This document shows positions 40,422 through 49,668 of a DNA stretch of 64,000 bases, piece after piece (the first letter of the stretch is position 1; every line of letters begins with the position of its first letter). Made by a program: the position numbers and the translations under genes. The notes under the pieces were generated by a model that did no database searches, was not told where the DNA came from, and was given only the letters and a program-made list of their open reading frames with translations. Source of the DNA: Sedimentitalea sp039941015 (GTDB lineage: Bacteria; Pseudomonadota; Alphaproteobacteria; Rhodobacterales; Rhodobacteraceae); NCBI RefSeq assembly GCF_039941015.1, contig NZ_JBDVFI010000009.1, one strand, 5' to 3'.

Positions 40422-43247
40422 TCAGTGCGCCTCGGCCCAGTTTGCACCCTGCCCTGCATCCGCTGTCAGCTTGATGTCGAGATGAACCGCGGGATTGGCG
40501 GCGTTCTCCATCACATCGCGTGCGCGTTCAACTACGGTGTCCACAGCATCTTCGGCAACCTCGAACAACAGTTCGTCGTGCACCTGCAGCAGCATCCGGG
40601 CCGAGAGCCCTTCGATCGCTGGAGGCATCCGGACCATTGCCCGACGGATCACGTCGGCAGCGGTGCCCTGAATCGGCGCATTTATCGCCGCACGATAGGC
40701 AAAGCTGGCACGCGGCCCCTTGGCATTGATCTCCGGCGTATGGATCTTGCGCCCGAACAGCGTCTGGACATAGCCATTTTCCTTCGCAAAGGCCTTGGTT
40801 TCGTCCATGTACGTCCGGATCCCAGGGAAGCGTTCGAAATAGCGGTCGATGAACCCCTGCGCCTCGGAGCGCGGAATCCGCAAGTTGCGGGCCAGTCCAA
40901 AGCCTGAGATCCCATAGATCACGCCGAAATTGATTGCCTTGGCCTGTCGGCGGATCTCGGGTGTCATCTCGTCCAGCGGCACATCGAACATCTCGCTCGC
41001 GGTCATCGCGTGGATGTCCAAACCGTCGGCAAAGGCCTGTTTCAGCGCGGGAATATCCGCGATATGCGCCAAGATACGCAGTTCGATCTGGGAATAGTCC
41101 AGCGATACAAGAACGTTGCCTCGCTCGGCCACAAAAGCCTCGCGAATGCGCCGGCCCTCTTCTGTGCGCACAGGAATGTTCTGCAAGTTCGGATCGGTCG
41201 AAGCCAGGCGGCCGGTGTTTGCCCCGGTAATCGCGTAAGAGGTATGAACGCGCCCCGTGTCGGGGTTGATATGGGTCTGCAGCGCGTCGGTATAGGTCGA
41301 CTTAAGTTTCGAGAGCTGCCGCCAATCAAGCACACGGCGCGGCAGTTCGTGTTCCGTCGCCAGATCTTCGAGAATATCGGCCCCAGTGGAGTATTTTCCG
41401 GTCTTGCCGCGCTTGCCGCCCTCAAGTCCCATCTTGTCAAACAGGATCTCGCCCAGTTGCGCTGGCGAGCCGACGTTGAAATTCTCGCCCGCCAGTTCGT
41501 GGATCTCGGCCTCGAGGCCTGCCATCTTCTGCGCAAAGGCATTGGACATGCGGCTGAGCGTATCACGGTCGACCTTGATGCCGTGCATCTCCATCTGCGC
41601 GAGCACCGGGACCAATGGGCGCTCAAGCGTTTCGTATACGGTGGTCACCTTGTTCTTATGCAATTGCGGCTTGAACAATTGCCAAAGGCGCAGGGTGATA
41701 TCCGCATCCTCAGCGGCATAGCTGACGGCCTTGTCCAGCGGCACCCGGTCAAAGGTGATCGCCGATTTTCCGCTTCCAAGCAGCGGTTTGATCGGGATCG
41801 GAGTGTGACCGAGATAGCGCTCGCTCAGCGTATCCATGCCATGCCCGTGCTCTCCGCCATGCATCGCATATGACATCAGCATCGTGTCATCAATCGGAGC
41901 AACCGTGATACCATGGCGTGCAAGAATCTTGGCGTCATATTTGATGTTCTGCCCGATCTTAATGATCGCCGGGTCCTCAAGGACCGGTTTCAATAGCGCG
42001 AGCACGTCGTCCAACGGCATCTGCCCTTCGGCCAACTCGTCTGACCCAAACAGGTCCTCAGTTGCGCTCGTCTTGTGAATCAGCGGAATGTAGCAGGCAC
42101 GCCCCGGTTCGACACACAGGGATACACCAACCAGATCGGCAATCATCTCGTTCAACCCGGTGGTTTCGGTATCGACGGCCACCCAACCGCGTTCGCGAAT
42201 CTGATCAACCCATCCCTGCAACACCTCGGCATCGCTGACACAGCTATAGTCGGCCTGATCGAACGCTGGCGCTTCGGGTGCGTCGGCCTCCGCTGCCGGC
42301 GCAGATGCCTCTTCAATGACCGGCGCTTCGACTCCCAACTGGCTGGCGATGCGACGCGACAGGGTTCGAAACTCCATTTCCGCGAGAAACGGCAATAGGA
42401 CGTCGGCGTCAGGTTCTCGCACATCAAGATCGTCGAGGCCAAAGTCGAGCGGCGTGGCACAATCCAGTTGCACGAGTTGCTTGCTCAACTCGATCTGATC
42501 GCGTTTGTCAATCAGCGTTTCGCGGCGTTTGGGTTGTTTGATTTCGCTGGCGCGGTCCAACAACGTTGCCAAATCGCCGTATTCATTGATCAACAGCGCC
42601 GCCGTCTTGATACCGATCCCCGGTGCGCCGGGCACGTTGTCAACGCTATCGCCCGCGAGCGCCTGCACATCCACCACGCGATCCGGAAAGACGCCGAATT
42701 TTTCAAACACACCGTCCCTGTCGATGCGCTTGTTCTTCATCGCGTCAAGCATCTCGACGCCGTCGCCGACCAATTGCATCAGGTCCTTGTCGGAACTGAT
42801 GATGGTGACGCGCCCACCGGCCTCGCGGGCCTGACAGGCCAGCGTCGCGATGATGTCATCAGCCTCGTAGTTTTCCAGTTCCTTGCAGGCGATGTTGAAC
42901 GCCTCGGTGGCGCGCCGGGTCAGCGGCATTTGCGGGCGCAAATCCTCGGGCATCGCCTCGCGGTTGGCCTTGTACAGATCATAGAGGTCGTTGCGGAACG
43001 TATGCGATCCCTTGTCAAAGATCACCGCCGCATGGGTTGGTGCATCGGGACCGTTGTTGCCCTCAACATAGCGGTGCAGCATGTTGCAGAACCCCGCAAC
43101 CGCCCCAATGGGCAGTCCGTCGGATTTCCGCGTCAATGGTGGCAAGGCGTGATAGGCGCGAAAGATAAAGGCAGACCCATCAATCAGATGCAGATGGCAG
43201 CCCTTGCCGAATGTCGTATCCCCCAAACCGCGTCCCCCGGTAGCCAT
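40422..43247 (-). CDS. polA: DNA polymerase I
   Basis: A 941-residue family A polymerase for Okazaki fragment processing and repair synthesis. All three domains are present: 5'-3' nuclease (about 17-300, LIDGSAFIFRAYHAL and the GDSVDNVPG helix-hairpin region), 3'-5' proofreading exonuclease with the DTETTG metal motif near residue 365, so likely active, and polymerase motifs A (SLDYSQIELR), B (RRQAKAINFGVIYG) and C (QVHDELLFE). The N terminus carries a short extension before the nuclease domain. Single gene on the minus strand. Confidence 0.97.
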   Translation of the reverse strand: MATGGRGLGDTTFGKGCHLHLIDGSAFIFRAYHALPPLTRKSDGLPIGAVAGFCNMLHRYVEGNNGPDAPTHAAVIFDKGSHTFRNDLYDLYKANREAMPEDLRPQMPLTRRATEAFNIACKELENYEADDIIATLACQAREAGGRVTIISSDKDLMQLVGDGVEMLDAMKNKRIDRDGVFEKFGVFPDRVVDVQALAGDSVDNVPGAPGIGIKTAALLINEYGDLATLLDRASEIKQPKRRETLIDKRDQIELSKQLVQLDCATPLDFGLDDLDVREPDADVLLPFLAEMEFRTLSRRIASQLGVEAPVIEEASAPAAEADAPEAPAFDQADYSCVSDAEVLQGWVDQIRERGWVAVDTETTGLNEMIADLVGVSLCVEPGRACYIPLIHKTSATEDLFGSDELAEGQMPLDDVLALLKPVLEDPAIIKIGQNIKYDAKILARHGITVAPIDDTMLMSYAMHGGEHGHGMDTLSERYLGHTPIPIKPLLGSGKSAITFDRVPLDKAVSYAAEDADITLRLWQLFKPQLHKNKVTTVYETLERPLVPVLAQMEMHGIKVDRDTLSRMSNAFAQKMAGLEAEIHELAGENFNVGSPAQLGEILFDKMGLEGGKRGKTGKYSTGADILEDLATEHELPRRVLDWRQLSKLKSTYTDALQTHINPDTGRVHTSYAITGANTGRLASTDPNLQNIPVRTEEGRRIREAFVAERGNVLVSLDYSQIELRILAHIADIPALKQAFADGLDIHAMTASEMFDVPLDEMTPEIRRQAKAINFGVIYGISGFGLARNLRIPRSEAQGFIDRYFERFPGIRTYMDETKAFAKENGYVQTLFGRKIHTPEINAKGPRASFAYRAAINAPIQGTAADVIRRAMVRMPPAIEGLSARMLLQVHDELLFEVAEDAVDTVVERARDVMENAANPAVHLDIKLTADAGQGANWAEAH

Positions 43248-43372
43248 GTTTCTTTAGTGCAGAGTGTTGTTTGCGACCCTGCCGCCTTTTGGTGGCAGAT
43301 AAGCCCGCCCGTATGTCCTGCCCGGCAAACCACGTGCCAAGGCAAAGTGTCCCAACCCGGAGCCACCCGTGA

Positions 43373-43552
43373 TCAGGCCGTGTCGGCATGATCCTTGTGC
43401 ACGTATTTGCAATCGCAATAGGGGCATTCAACCCAGCCCCGGTCATGTGGAATTGACAGCCAGACGCGCGGATGACCCAACGCGCCCTCACCACCGTCGC
43501 AGGCGACGCGATAGCTGTCTACGGTCTTGGTTTCCGGGGCTTGGATGGTCAT
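43373..43552 (-). CDS. Zinc-finger protein, NDUFS6/zf-CHCC family
   Basis: A 59-residue protein, read on the minus strand with start ATG at 43552 and stop TGA at 43375-43373. It holds the CHCC zinc set: a Cys in RVACDGG, His in LGHPRVW, and the pair CPYC in the segment GWVECPYCDCKYVH. Homologues include mitochondrial complex I subunit NDUFS6 (13 kDa) and many short alphaproteobacterial proteins. It probably assists complex I assembly together with the NDUFS4-type protein encoded 7.5 kb away. It lies upstream of polA on the same strand. Confidence 0.9.
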   Translation of the reverse strand: MTIQAPETKTVDSYRVACDGGEGALGHPRVWLSIPHDRGWVECPYCDCKYVHKDHADTA

Positions 43553-43684
43553 CTCGCTGCGGTCCTTCCGGTTCTTGGAAAACGTGCCAATGCTTGGGGT
43601 CGTTTATGAGCCAAGCGAAAACCGGGGGCAAGAGCGCGATGGCGCTGCAACCGTCTACAACGGCTAGCCTACAGGATCGTTTGT

Positions 43685-43888
43685 CTAAATCTCGTGCTCA
43701 CCGGGCCGGACGGATTGGCAGGCCCAACGCGCGACTTTCCATCTGGGATGGGTATTGATCCAGTTCGCCAACTCGGGCTGTGCCCGCATGACGCAAGCTG
43801 TCGGCGTTATATCGGTGTAGAGTAAACTGCGCTTTTCGCAATCACCGGGCGCTCCGGCAAGACAAACAATGAATATAAGCTCAATCAT
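43685..43888 (-). CDS. Small four-cysteine protein, possibly exported
   Basis: A 67-residue protein with a hydrophobic N terminus (IELIFIVCLAG) and cysteines at residues 9, 17, 32 and 57, then ARWACQS near the end. I do not recognise a function. The same cysteine spacing (9, 17, 33, 56) and a similar start occur in the N-terminal 60 residues of the quinoprotein-associated metallohydrolase at 62043, so both appear to carry one domain. It is read divergently from the histidine kinase gene at 44077. Confidence 0.7.
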   Translation of the reverse strand: MIELIFIVCLAGAPGDCEKRSLLYTDITPTACVMRAQPELANWINTHPRWKVARWACQSVRPGEHEI

Positions 43889-44076
43889 GAAAACCTCTCG
43901 TCAACTGATACAATAGTATCGGTCCAATATCGCACAGATCCGGCTAGATTCCTAATCTGCGGTGGTAACAGGTTGGTTGATGGTCCGCTATCGAGCCATT
44001 TGGCTAGAACTTCCAGAGAACTGCCCGCAAATCTGGCAACCATGAAATCTGCCATGGAGGAGCGAACACCAACCCG

Positions 44077-45648
44077 ATGCGCCGCTTTGCCTTCTCTCTC
44101 AAGGCCCGTCTGGGCATCGGTGCCGGCTTGCTGGGTCTGGTTGCCCTTATTGGTGCCGCCGTCACAGTCATCGGAATGAACCGCGTCGCCGAACGTCTGG
44201 ACGCAGCCCTTGCTGCCGAGCATCGCATTGATCGATATGCAATCCTGTCGACCCAGATTGCCAGTTTTATCGTCGTGGCCTCTGAATCACTGCAATCCGA
44301 CCTGAGCCCAGAGATTCGCGCAGTCCGCCTGTCAAACCTGTCAGATAATATCGAAACCACTTTCAAGCGCCTGCGAGTCGATCACGCGCAGGCGGTCGTC
44401 GATGCTGACCGGTTGGGTCTGAACGAACAATCCCGCCGCGCCACTCAAAGCCTCGGGATTGCGCGTATGGAGGCATTGTTCGCATCGACCCGCGATGCAC
44501 TGCTGTCGGATGTCACCAACCACGAGCGACTGCAGGGCCATATCGATAGCTTTTCCATTGGGTTCGATCCCCTGTTGAACGGCGTGATCACCGGTGAATT
44601 GCGGGTGCGCAACGAGGTTCTCGCCGGCATTACTGCGCTGCGCCAGCGACTGATCTATGTTGCCATGGGTGTTTCGGTGGCGACTGTCCTGTTGCTGGCT
44701 CTGTTCTATCTCGGTCTCGTGCGTCCGCAATTTCACCGTCTGAAACAGCTGAAGGGCGCGGCGCGGCAGATCAGCCAAGACGATTTTGACATAACGCTGC
44801 CTGAAGATCGCCGGGACGAGATCGGGCAATTGTTCACCGAAACAAACCGCATGGCCAGCGCGCTTGCAGCGCGCAGGTCCGACGTAGAAGACGAATGGGC
44901 GCGGCTGAGCGAAACAGTTGCCGCCCGCACAAAGGAGCTGCGCGCTGCAAATGAAGCGTTGGCACTCACTGACGAAAACCGCCGCAGATTTTTTGCCGAC
45001 ATCAGCCATGAGTTGCGCACCCCGCTGACCGTCATTTTGATGGAGGCGCAGATCGGACGCAAAGCCACCCCCGACGCCGAGGCATCCTTTGAAACGATCG
45101 AAAGCCGGGCGCTGCGGTTGAATCGGAGGATCGACGACCTGCTGCGCATCGCCCGCTCGGAATCGGGTAAGCTCGAATTGACTGCCGCCCCTTTTGATCT
45201 GACAATGACTGCGCGCGAGGCTGCGACCAATCTGGATGCCGAAGTCAAAAGCGCAGGCATGACCCTGACTGGGCCGAACGGTCCGTCCGTGATGGTCAGA
45301 GGTGATGCCAACTGGGTGCGTCAAATCATCGGCGGGTTGATCCAGAATGCCATTCGTCACGCGCGCAGCGGAGGCAAAATAAACCTCAGCGTTCACAAGC
45401 AGGCCGGGATGGGCCGTGTGGACGTCACAGACAACGGGCCGGGGATCGCCAGAGAAGACCAGCAGGCGATTTTTCAACGCTTCGCCCAGAGTCGCAGCGC
45501 GGCGGCATCGGAGGGTTTTGGAATCGGGCTGGCCTTTGCCAAATGGGTCGTCGAGGAACAAGGGGGCGAGATCACGCTGACGAGCCCACCGGCGGACGGC
45601 CAAACCGGGACCAAAGTAACAGTGGGCATCCCGCTTGACCCGCACTAA
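44077..45648 (+). CDS. Sensor histidine kinase (transmembrane, HAMP)
   Basis: A 523-residue membrane sensor kinase: membrane helix about 12-34, periplasmic sensor region about 35-195, second helix about 196-216, HAMP about 217-270, a short coiled coil, HisKA with phospho-His311 (DISHELRTPL) and HATPase with the N box (GGLIQNAIRHA) and G boxes (DNGPGIA, GFGIGLAFAKW). It is paired with the OmpR-type regulator nine bases downstream and lies immediately upstream of pqqA. The signal is probably a C1 or alcohol-related cue by analogy with the MxaYX system of Paracoccus (inference). Confidence 0.92.
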   Translation: MRRFAFSLKARLGIGAGLLGLVALIGAAVTVIGMNRVAERLDAALAAEHRIDRYAILSTQIASFIVVASESLQSDLSPEIRAVRLSNLSDNIETTFKRLRVDHAQAVVDADRLGLNEQSRRATQSLGIARMEALFASTRDALLSDVTNHERLQGHIDSFSIGFDPLLNGVITGELRVRNEVLAGITALRQRLIYVAMGVSVATVLLLALFYLGLVRPQFHRLKQLKGAARQISQDDFDITLPEDRRDEIGQLFTETNRMASALAARRSDVEDEWARLSETVAARTKELRAANEALALTDENRRRFFADISHELRTPLTVILMEAQIGRKATPDAEASFETIESRALRLNRRIDDLLRIARSESGKLELTAAPFDLTMTAREAATNLDAEVKSAGMTLTGPNGPSVMVRGDANWVRQIIGGLIQNAIRHARSGGKINLSVHKQAGMGRVDVTDNGPGIAREDQQAIFQRFAQSRSAAASEGFGIGLAFAKWVVEEQGGEITLTSPPADGQTGTKVTVGIPLDPH

Positions 45649-45657
45649 CCTTGCCTC

Positions 45658-46356
45658 ATGAGCACGCCCGCCCGCATTCTGATCGTCGACGACGACCCGG
45701 AAATCCTCTCCGCATTGTCACGCGGGCTGGAACTGCACGGGTATGCCACGCTTGCGGAGAACCGGGTGGATACGGCGCTTGCCCGGTTCGGGGATTCGGA
45801 AGTCGCGGCCGCAATCGTTGATGTCATGATCGGCGAAGATAGCGGCTTTGACCTCGTGCGCGCGGTGCGCGAGGCCGGTCATCGCACCCCGATCCTGATG
45901 CTGAGCGCCCTGTCCGAAGTTGAGGACCGCACCCGTGGTCTCGAGGTCGGGGCCGACGATTATGTGGTCAAACCGTTCTCGTTTGACGAACTCGTGGCCC
46001 GACTGAAAGTGCAGGAACGGCGCGCGACACCCGCAAAACCACGCCCTGCCCGGCTGGATCCGACTGAGTGGAGCATCGACAGTGGACGGCACAAGGTCAC
46101 CCTCACCCAGCGCGAATTTGAACTGCTGATGATGTTCGCCGAACACAAAGGAGAAACCCTGTCGCGCGACCAGCTCTTTGAGCGCCTTTGGGCAGACAAA
46201 GGGGCAAGCTCTGGCAACGTCGTCGACGTGTATGTCGGCTATCTGCGCAAAAAGCTCGACCCGATGCGCGCGTTTGGCTTTGAGATCAAGACCATTCGAA
46301 ACCGGGGGTTCATGCTCGATGGCGTCGCACCCGAGAGTGGACAAGACGCTGATTAG
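45658..46356 (+). CDS. Response regulator, OmpR/PhoB family
   Basis: A 232-residue regulator with a receiver domain (acidic pair at residues 11-13, phospho-acceptor Asp55 in AIVDVMIG, conserved Lys in VVKPFSF) and a C-terminal winged-helix DNA-binding domain. Partner of the kinase encoded just upstream. The pqqA gene follows after 100 bases, making the pqq operon a likely target. Confidence 0.92.
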   Translation: MSTPARILIVDDDPEILSALSRGLELHGYATLAENRVDTALARFGDSEVAAAIVDVMIGEDSGFDLVRAVREAGHRTPILMLSALSEVEDRTRGLEVGADDYVVKPFSFDELVARLKVQERRATPAKPRPARLDPTEWSIDSGRHKVTLTQREFELLMMFAEHKGETLSRDQLFERLWADKGASSGNVVDVYVGYLRKKLDPMRAFGFEIKTIRNRGFMLDGVAPESGQDAD

Positions 46357-46380
46357 GATGCGCATTTATATTTTCTTAGA

Positions 46381-46392
46381 ACTTAGGCTTTG
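46381..46392 (+). promoter_or_regulatory. Candidate regulatory motif upstream of pqqA
   Basis: ACTTAGGCTTTG lies in the AT-rich part of the 100-base region between the regulator gene and pqqA. The same pattern with two changes (ACTTAGACTATG) lies upstream of moxR at 49669-49680. It may be a regulator site or promoter element; support is the shared sequence only. Confidence 0.3.
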
Positions 46393-46456
46393 AATAACTC
46401 GGCCGGCACGGACAAGGTAAGATCAACAAAATGGAAACCCACGGGAGGAGCAAATC

Positions 46457-46552
46457 ATGTCCTGGAACACACCCAAAATCCGCGAAATCGAATGCGGCAT
46501 GGAAATCAACATGTACGGACCCGACGGCGACGACGACGGCGTCCTGTTCTGA
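46457..46552 (+). CDS. pqqA: PQQ precursor peptide PqqA
   Basis: A 31-residue ribosomal precursor of pyrroloquinoline quinone. The crosslinked residues are Glu16 and Tyr20 in the conserved MEINMY core. After it comes an acidic tail (GPDGDDDGVLF) longer than the short basic tail of the classical 23-24 residue peptides. A strong GGGAGGAG box lies six bases before the ATG. It is followed 22 bases later by pqqB. Confidence 0.96.
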   Translation: MSWNTPKIREIECGMEINMYGPDGDDDGVLF

Positions 46553-46574
46553 ACAGACATTGACAGGAAACCAG

Positions 46575-47471
46575 GTGGGTTTCCGTGCAAGAATACTTGG
46601 GGCGGCCGCCGGGGGTGGACTGCCCCAATGGAATTGCGGGTGCGAAAATTGCAATCTTGCCCGCGCCGGTCAGATACCTGCGCAAACGCAATCCTCGGTC
46701 GCCTTTTCGGCCAACGGACGCGATTGGGCGCTTTTGAACGCGTCACCTGACATCCGACAACAATTAGCTGATTGCCCGGCCCTGCATCCAACCGGATTAC
46801 GGGAGATGCCGCTGCGATCAGTCCTGCTTACCAACGGTGATATCGACCATGTTGCCGGGTTGCTGACCCTGCGCGAAATGCAACCGTTTACGATATTTGC
46901 AACGGCTGGCATTCATGACGTCCTGAATGAAAACCCGATATTTGCGGCGTTGAATGCATCAGTTGTCACGCGCCAGACCGTTACACTGGATAAGCCGACC
47001 GAGATCGCGCCCGGCCTTGTGGCGACGTTGTTTCCGGTGCCCGGCAAGGTGCCGCTGTATCTTGAAGGCGACGTTGTCGAAACCGAACTGGTTGGTGAGC
47101 AGACTGTCGGTGTACATCTGCAGGCCGATGGTCAGGACGCCTATTACATCCCCGGCTGTGCCAAATTGAGTGATGATCTGCGGAATCGTTTGCGCGATGC
47201 CGCACTGGTGTTTTTCGACGGAACACTGTGGCGCGACGACGAAATGGTGCGCGCCGGATTGGGCAGCAAGACCGGCAAACGGATGGGTCACATGTCAATG
47301 TCAGGCAAAGACGGCTCGATCGCCGCATTTGCAGACCTAAACGTCGGCAAACGGGTTTTTGTACATATGAACAACACCAACCCGGTGCTGCGCCCGAATT
47401 CGGCCGAGAGGGCCGAAGCAGAGGCTGCAGGTTGGGTTGTGGGACAGGACGGACTGGAGGTGACACCATGA
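46575..47471 (+). CDS. pqqB: PQQ biosynthesis protein PqqB
   Basis: Metallo-beta-lactamase-fold protein (298 residues) thought to hydroxylate the PqqE/F product on the way to PQQ. The N-terminal RILGAAAGGGLPQWNCGC has the glycine-rich and Cys motif typical of PqqB, and the metal motif is seen at TNGDIDHVAGL near residue 90. The start is a GTG with AGGAA upstream; the same frame is open further back through pqqA but only this start fits the family. Confidence 0.94.
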   Translation: MGFRARILGAAAGGGLPQWNCGCENCNLARAGQIPAQTQSSVAFSANGRDWALLNASPDIRQQLADCPALHPTGLREMPLRSVLLTNGDIDHVAGLLTLREMQPFTIFATAGIHDVLNENPIFAALNASVVTRQTVTLDKPTEIAPGLVATLFPVPGKVPLYLEGDVVETELVGEQTVGVHLQADGQDAYYIPGCAKLSDDLRNRLRDAALVFFDGTLWRDDEMVRAGLGSKTGKRMGHMSMSGKDGSIAAFADLNVGKRVFVHMNNTNPVLRPNSAERAEAEAAGWVVGQDGLEVTP

Positions 47472-48217
47472 CCCAGACACGCGAAGAGTTTGAGAACAGG
47501 TTGCGCCAGATCGGTGCTGAACGATACCACGACAAGCATCCGTTCCATCACCTGTTGCATGGCGGCAAGTGTTCCCCCGAGGAGGTGCGCGCATGGGTGA
47601 TCAACCGGTATTATTACCAGCATTCGATCCCGATCAAGGACGCAGCTTTCATGTCGCGCGTCGAAGACCCGGACTTGCGCCGCATGTGGCGGAGCCGAAT
47701 CGAGGACCACGATGGCACCGACACCAACGAAGGTGGCATTCGGCGCTGGCTGCGACTGGCCCAGGCGGTTGGTCTTGATCGGGACTATGTGGCGTCCAAC
47801 CGGGGGGTTTTGCCCGCAACCCGGTTTGCGGTTGATGCCTATGTCCGCTTTGTGCGCGACAAAACTCTGCTTGAGGCGATCGCGGCCTCGCTGACCGAAC
47901 TCTTCGCCCCCAAAATCCACGCGGATCGCATTCAAGGGCTGTTGAAGAACTATGATTTCGCCGATGACAGCAGCCTCAGTTATTTCCGCAATCGGTTGAA
48001 AGAGGCGCCCAAGGACGTGGCCTTTGGCCTGTCTTGGGTCCTGGATCACGCGGACACACAAGAAAAACAGGATGCCGCTGCCGCAGCATTGATCTTCAAA
48101 ACCGATGTGTTGTGGTCGCAGCTTGACGCGCTTTACGCGGCCTATGTAGAGCCCGGACGCATCCCGCCCGGCGCTTGGGTGCCCGGCGAAGGCATGGCAA
48201 TGGCCAAAGCGTCATGA
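47468..48217 (+). CDS. pqqC: Pyrroloquinoline-quinone synthase PqqC
   Basis: Cofactor-free oxidase that performs ring closure and the eight-electron oxidation to PQQ, the last step. The 249-residue all-helical protein has the family segments RYHDKHPFHHLLHGG, NRYYYQHSIPIKDA and SRIEDHDG, including the active-site His and Tyr clusters. Overlaps pqqB and pqqD by 4 bases each. Confidence 0.96.
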   Translation: MTQTREEFENRLRQIGAERYHDKHPFHHLLHGGKCSPEEVRAWVINRYYYQHSIPIKDAAFMSRVEDPDLRRMWRSRIEDHDGTDTNEGGIRRWLRLAQAVGLDRDYVASNRGVLPATRFAVDAYVRFVRDKTLLEAIAASLTELFAPKIHADRIQGLLKNYDFADDSSLSYFRNRLKEAPKDVAFGLSWVLDHADTQEKQDAAAAALIFKTDVLWSQLDALYAAYVEPGRIPPGAWVPGEGMAMAKAS

Positions 48218-48492
48218 TCGACCAGTCCGATATCCCCTATCTGCCGCGCGGTGTGCGCGTGCACTTTGACAAGGTGCGTGACGGCTGGGTCTTGCTGGCG
48301 CCGGAACGGGCAATCACACTGGACGGCATTGGGCATGCGATCCTGTCCGAGATTGATGGCGAGCGGACCTTTCAGGCGATCACTGACATACTCTCGGCCA
48401 AATATAACGCACCCGTCGAAGATATCGCCAAGGACACGGCAGGGTTTCTGGGCGCGCTCAAAAACCGCCGGTTTCTTGAGGTGCGCACATGA
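48214..48492 (+). CDS. pqqD: PQQ peptide chaperone PqqD
   Basis: A 92-residue winged-helix-like RiPP recognition protein that binds PqqA and presents it to PqqE. It has the family pattern LPRGVRVHFDKVRDGWVLL and the C-terminal LKNRRFLEV. Separate gene here, not fused to PqqC. Start ATG overlaps the pqqC stop. Confidence 0.94.
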   Translation: MIDQSDIPYLPRGVRVHFDKVRDGWVLLAPERAITLDGIGHAILSEIDGERTFQAITDILSAKYNAPVEDIAKDTAGFLGALKNRRFLEVRT

Positions 48493-49598
48493 CGGTAAAG
48501 CCCCCCATCGCCATGCTGGCAGAACTGACCCATCGCTGCCCGCTGGCCTGCCCCTATTGTTCCAACCCGCTGGAGTTGGCGCAACAGGACAGGGAACTGG
48601 ATACCGAAACCTGGACGCGCGTCTTTCGCGAGGCCGCTGAAATTGGTGTGCTGCAGTTGCATATCTCTGGCGGAGAACCCGCCAGTCGCCGCGATCTGAT
48701 CGATTTGGTGAGTGCTGCCCGCGAGGCGGGTCTTTACACAAACCTCATCACCTCGGGCATCGGATTGACAGAAAAGCGTTTGCGCGCGCTGGACGAATGC
48801 GGGCTGGACCATATTCAGTTGTCGCTGCAAGGCACCGATGCCGAGATGGCGGATTCGATCGGCGGCTATCGCGGAGGGTTCGCGCGCAAGATGCAGGTGG
48901 CCGAATGGATCAAGGATATCGGCTTTCCTCTGACGCTGAACGCGGTTTTGCATCGCCGCAACCTGCATCAACTGCCGCGCGCGTTGGAAATGGCACTTGA
49001 AATGGGCGCGCGCCGGATCGAGGTGGCGACCGTTCAGTTTCACGGCTGGGCCATGAAAAACCGTGATGGGCTGATGCCCACCCATGAACAGGCACGCGAG
49101 GCGGACAAGATCGTCAAACAGGCCCGCGCAGACCTGCGGGGCAAATTGGTGATCGACTACGTTCCCGCCGACTATCATTCCGACTTTCCCAAACGGTGCA
49201 TGGGCGGCTGGGGCACAACCGGGCTGAACGTCGCGCCGGATGGAGAGGTCCTGCCCTGCCACGCCGCGCAGACAATCCCGCATCTGCAATTTGACAATGT
49301 GCGTAACAGCCACTTGCGTGACATCTGGTACGACGGCGCAGCCTTCAACGCCTATCGCGGTACCGACTGGATGCAGGAACCCTGCCAAAGCTGCGACAAC
49401 AAGCTCAAGGATTTTGGCGGCTGCCGATGTCAGGCCATGGCTGTTGTCGGGAATGCCAATGCCACCGATCCGGTTTGCATCAAATCCCCGCATCACGGTG
49501 CTCTTCAGGCAAAGGCCGATGCCTTTTCTCACAACGACACGGCCGATCTGATCTACCGCACAGCCCCCGGAAAACCGGTGCCGGAAATCGCCGAGTAA
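48489..49598 (+). CDS. pqqE: PqqA peptide cyclase PqqE
   Basis: Radical SAM enzyme that forms the Glu-Tyr carbon-carbon crosslink in PqqA. The 369-residue protein has the radical SAM cysteines Cys17, Cys21 and Cys24 (HRCPLACPYC) and a C-terminal SPASM domain with auxiliary-cluster cysteines (LPCHAAQ, EPCQSCDNK, GGCRCQ). Last gene of the pqqABCDE operon; a pqqF-type protease is not seen. Confidence 0.96.
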   Translation: MTVKPPIAMLAELTHRCPLACPYCSNPLELAQQDRELDTETWTRVFREAAEIGVLQLHISGGEPASRRDLIDLVSAAREAGLYTNLITSGIGLTEKRLRALDECGLDHIQLSLQGTDAEMADSIGGYRGGFARKMQVAEWIKDIGFPLTLNAVLHRRNLHQLPRALEMALEMGARRIEVATVQFHGWAMKNRDGLMPTHEQAREADKIVKQARADLRGKLVIDYVPADYHSDFPKRCMGGWGTTGLNVAPDGEVLPCHAAQTIPHLQFDNVRNSHLRDIWYDGAAFNAYRGTDWMQEPCQSCDNKLKDFGGCRCQAMAVVGNANATDPVCIKSPHHGALQAKADAFSHNDTADLIYRTAPGKPVPEIAE

Positions 49599-49668
49599 CT
49601 GACCGATAACTGGCTCAAACGGTGTAACGCCGCACTCTCATTCAGTGCAGTTGCGAGCCACAGATACG

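Noticed and set aside
43910..43921. Short inverted repeat GATAC-AATA-GTATC upstream of the histidine kinase gene
   Set aside because: Only five base pairs per arm and no second copy seen; too weak to call an operator.
44341..45645. A 434-codon minus-strand open frame
   Set aside because: It is antisense to the histidine kinase gene, has no family motif and no ribosome site.
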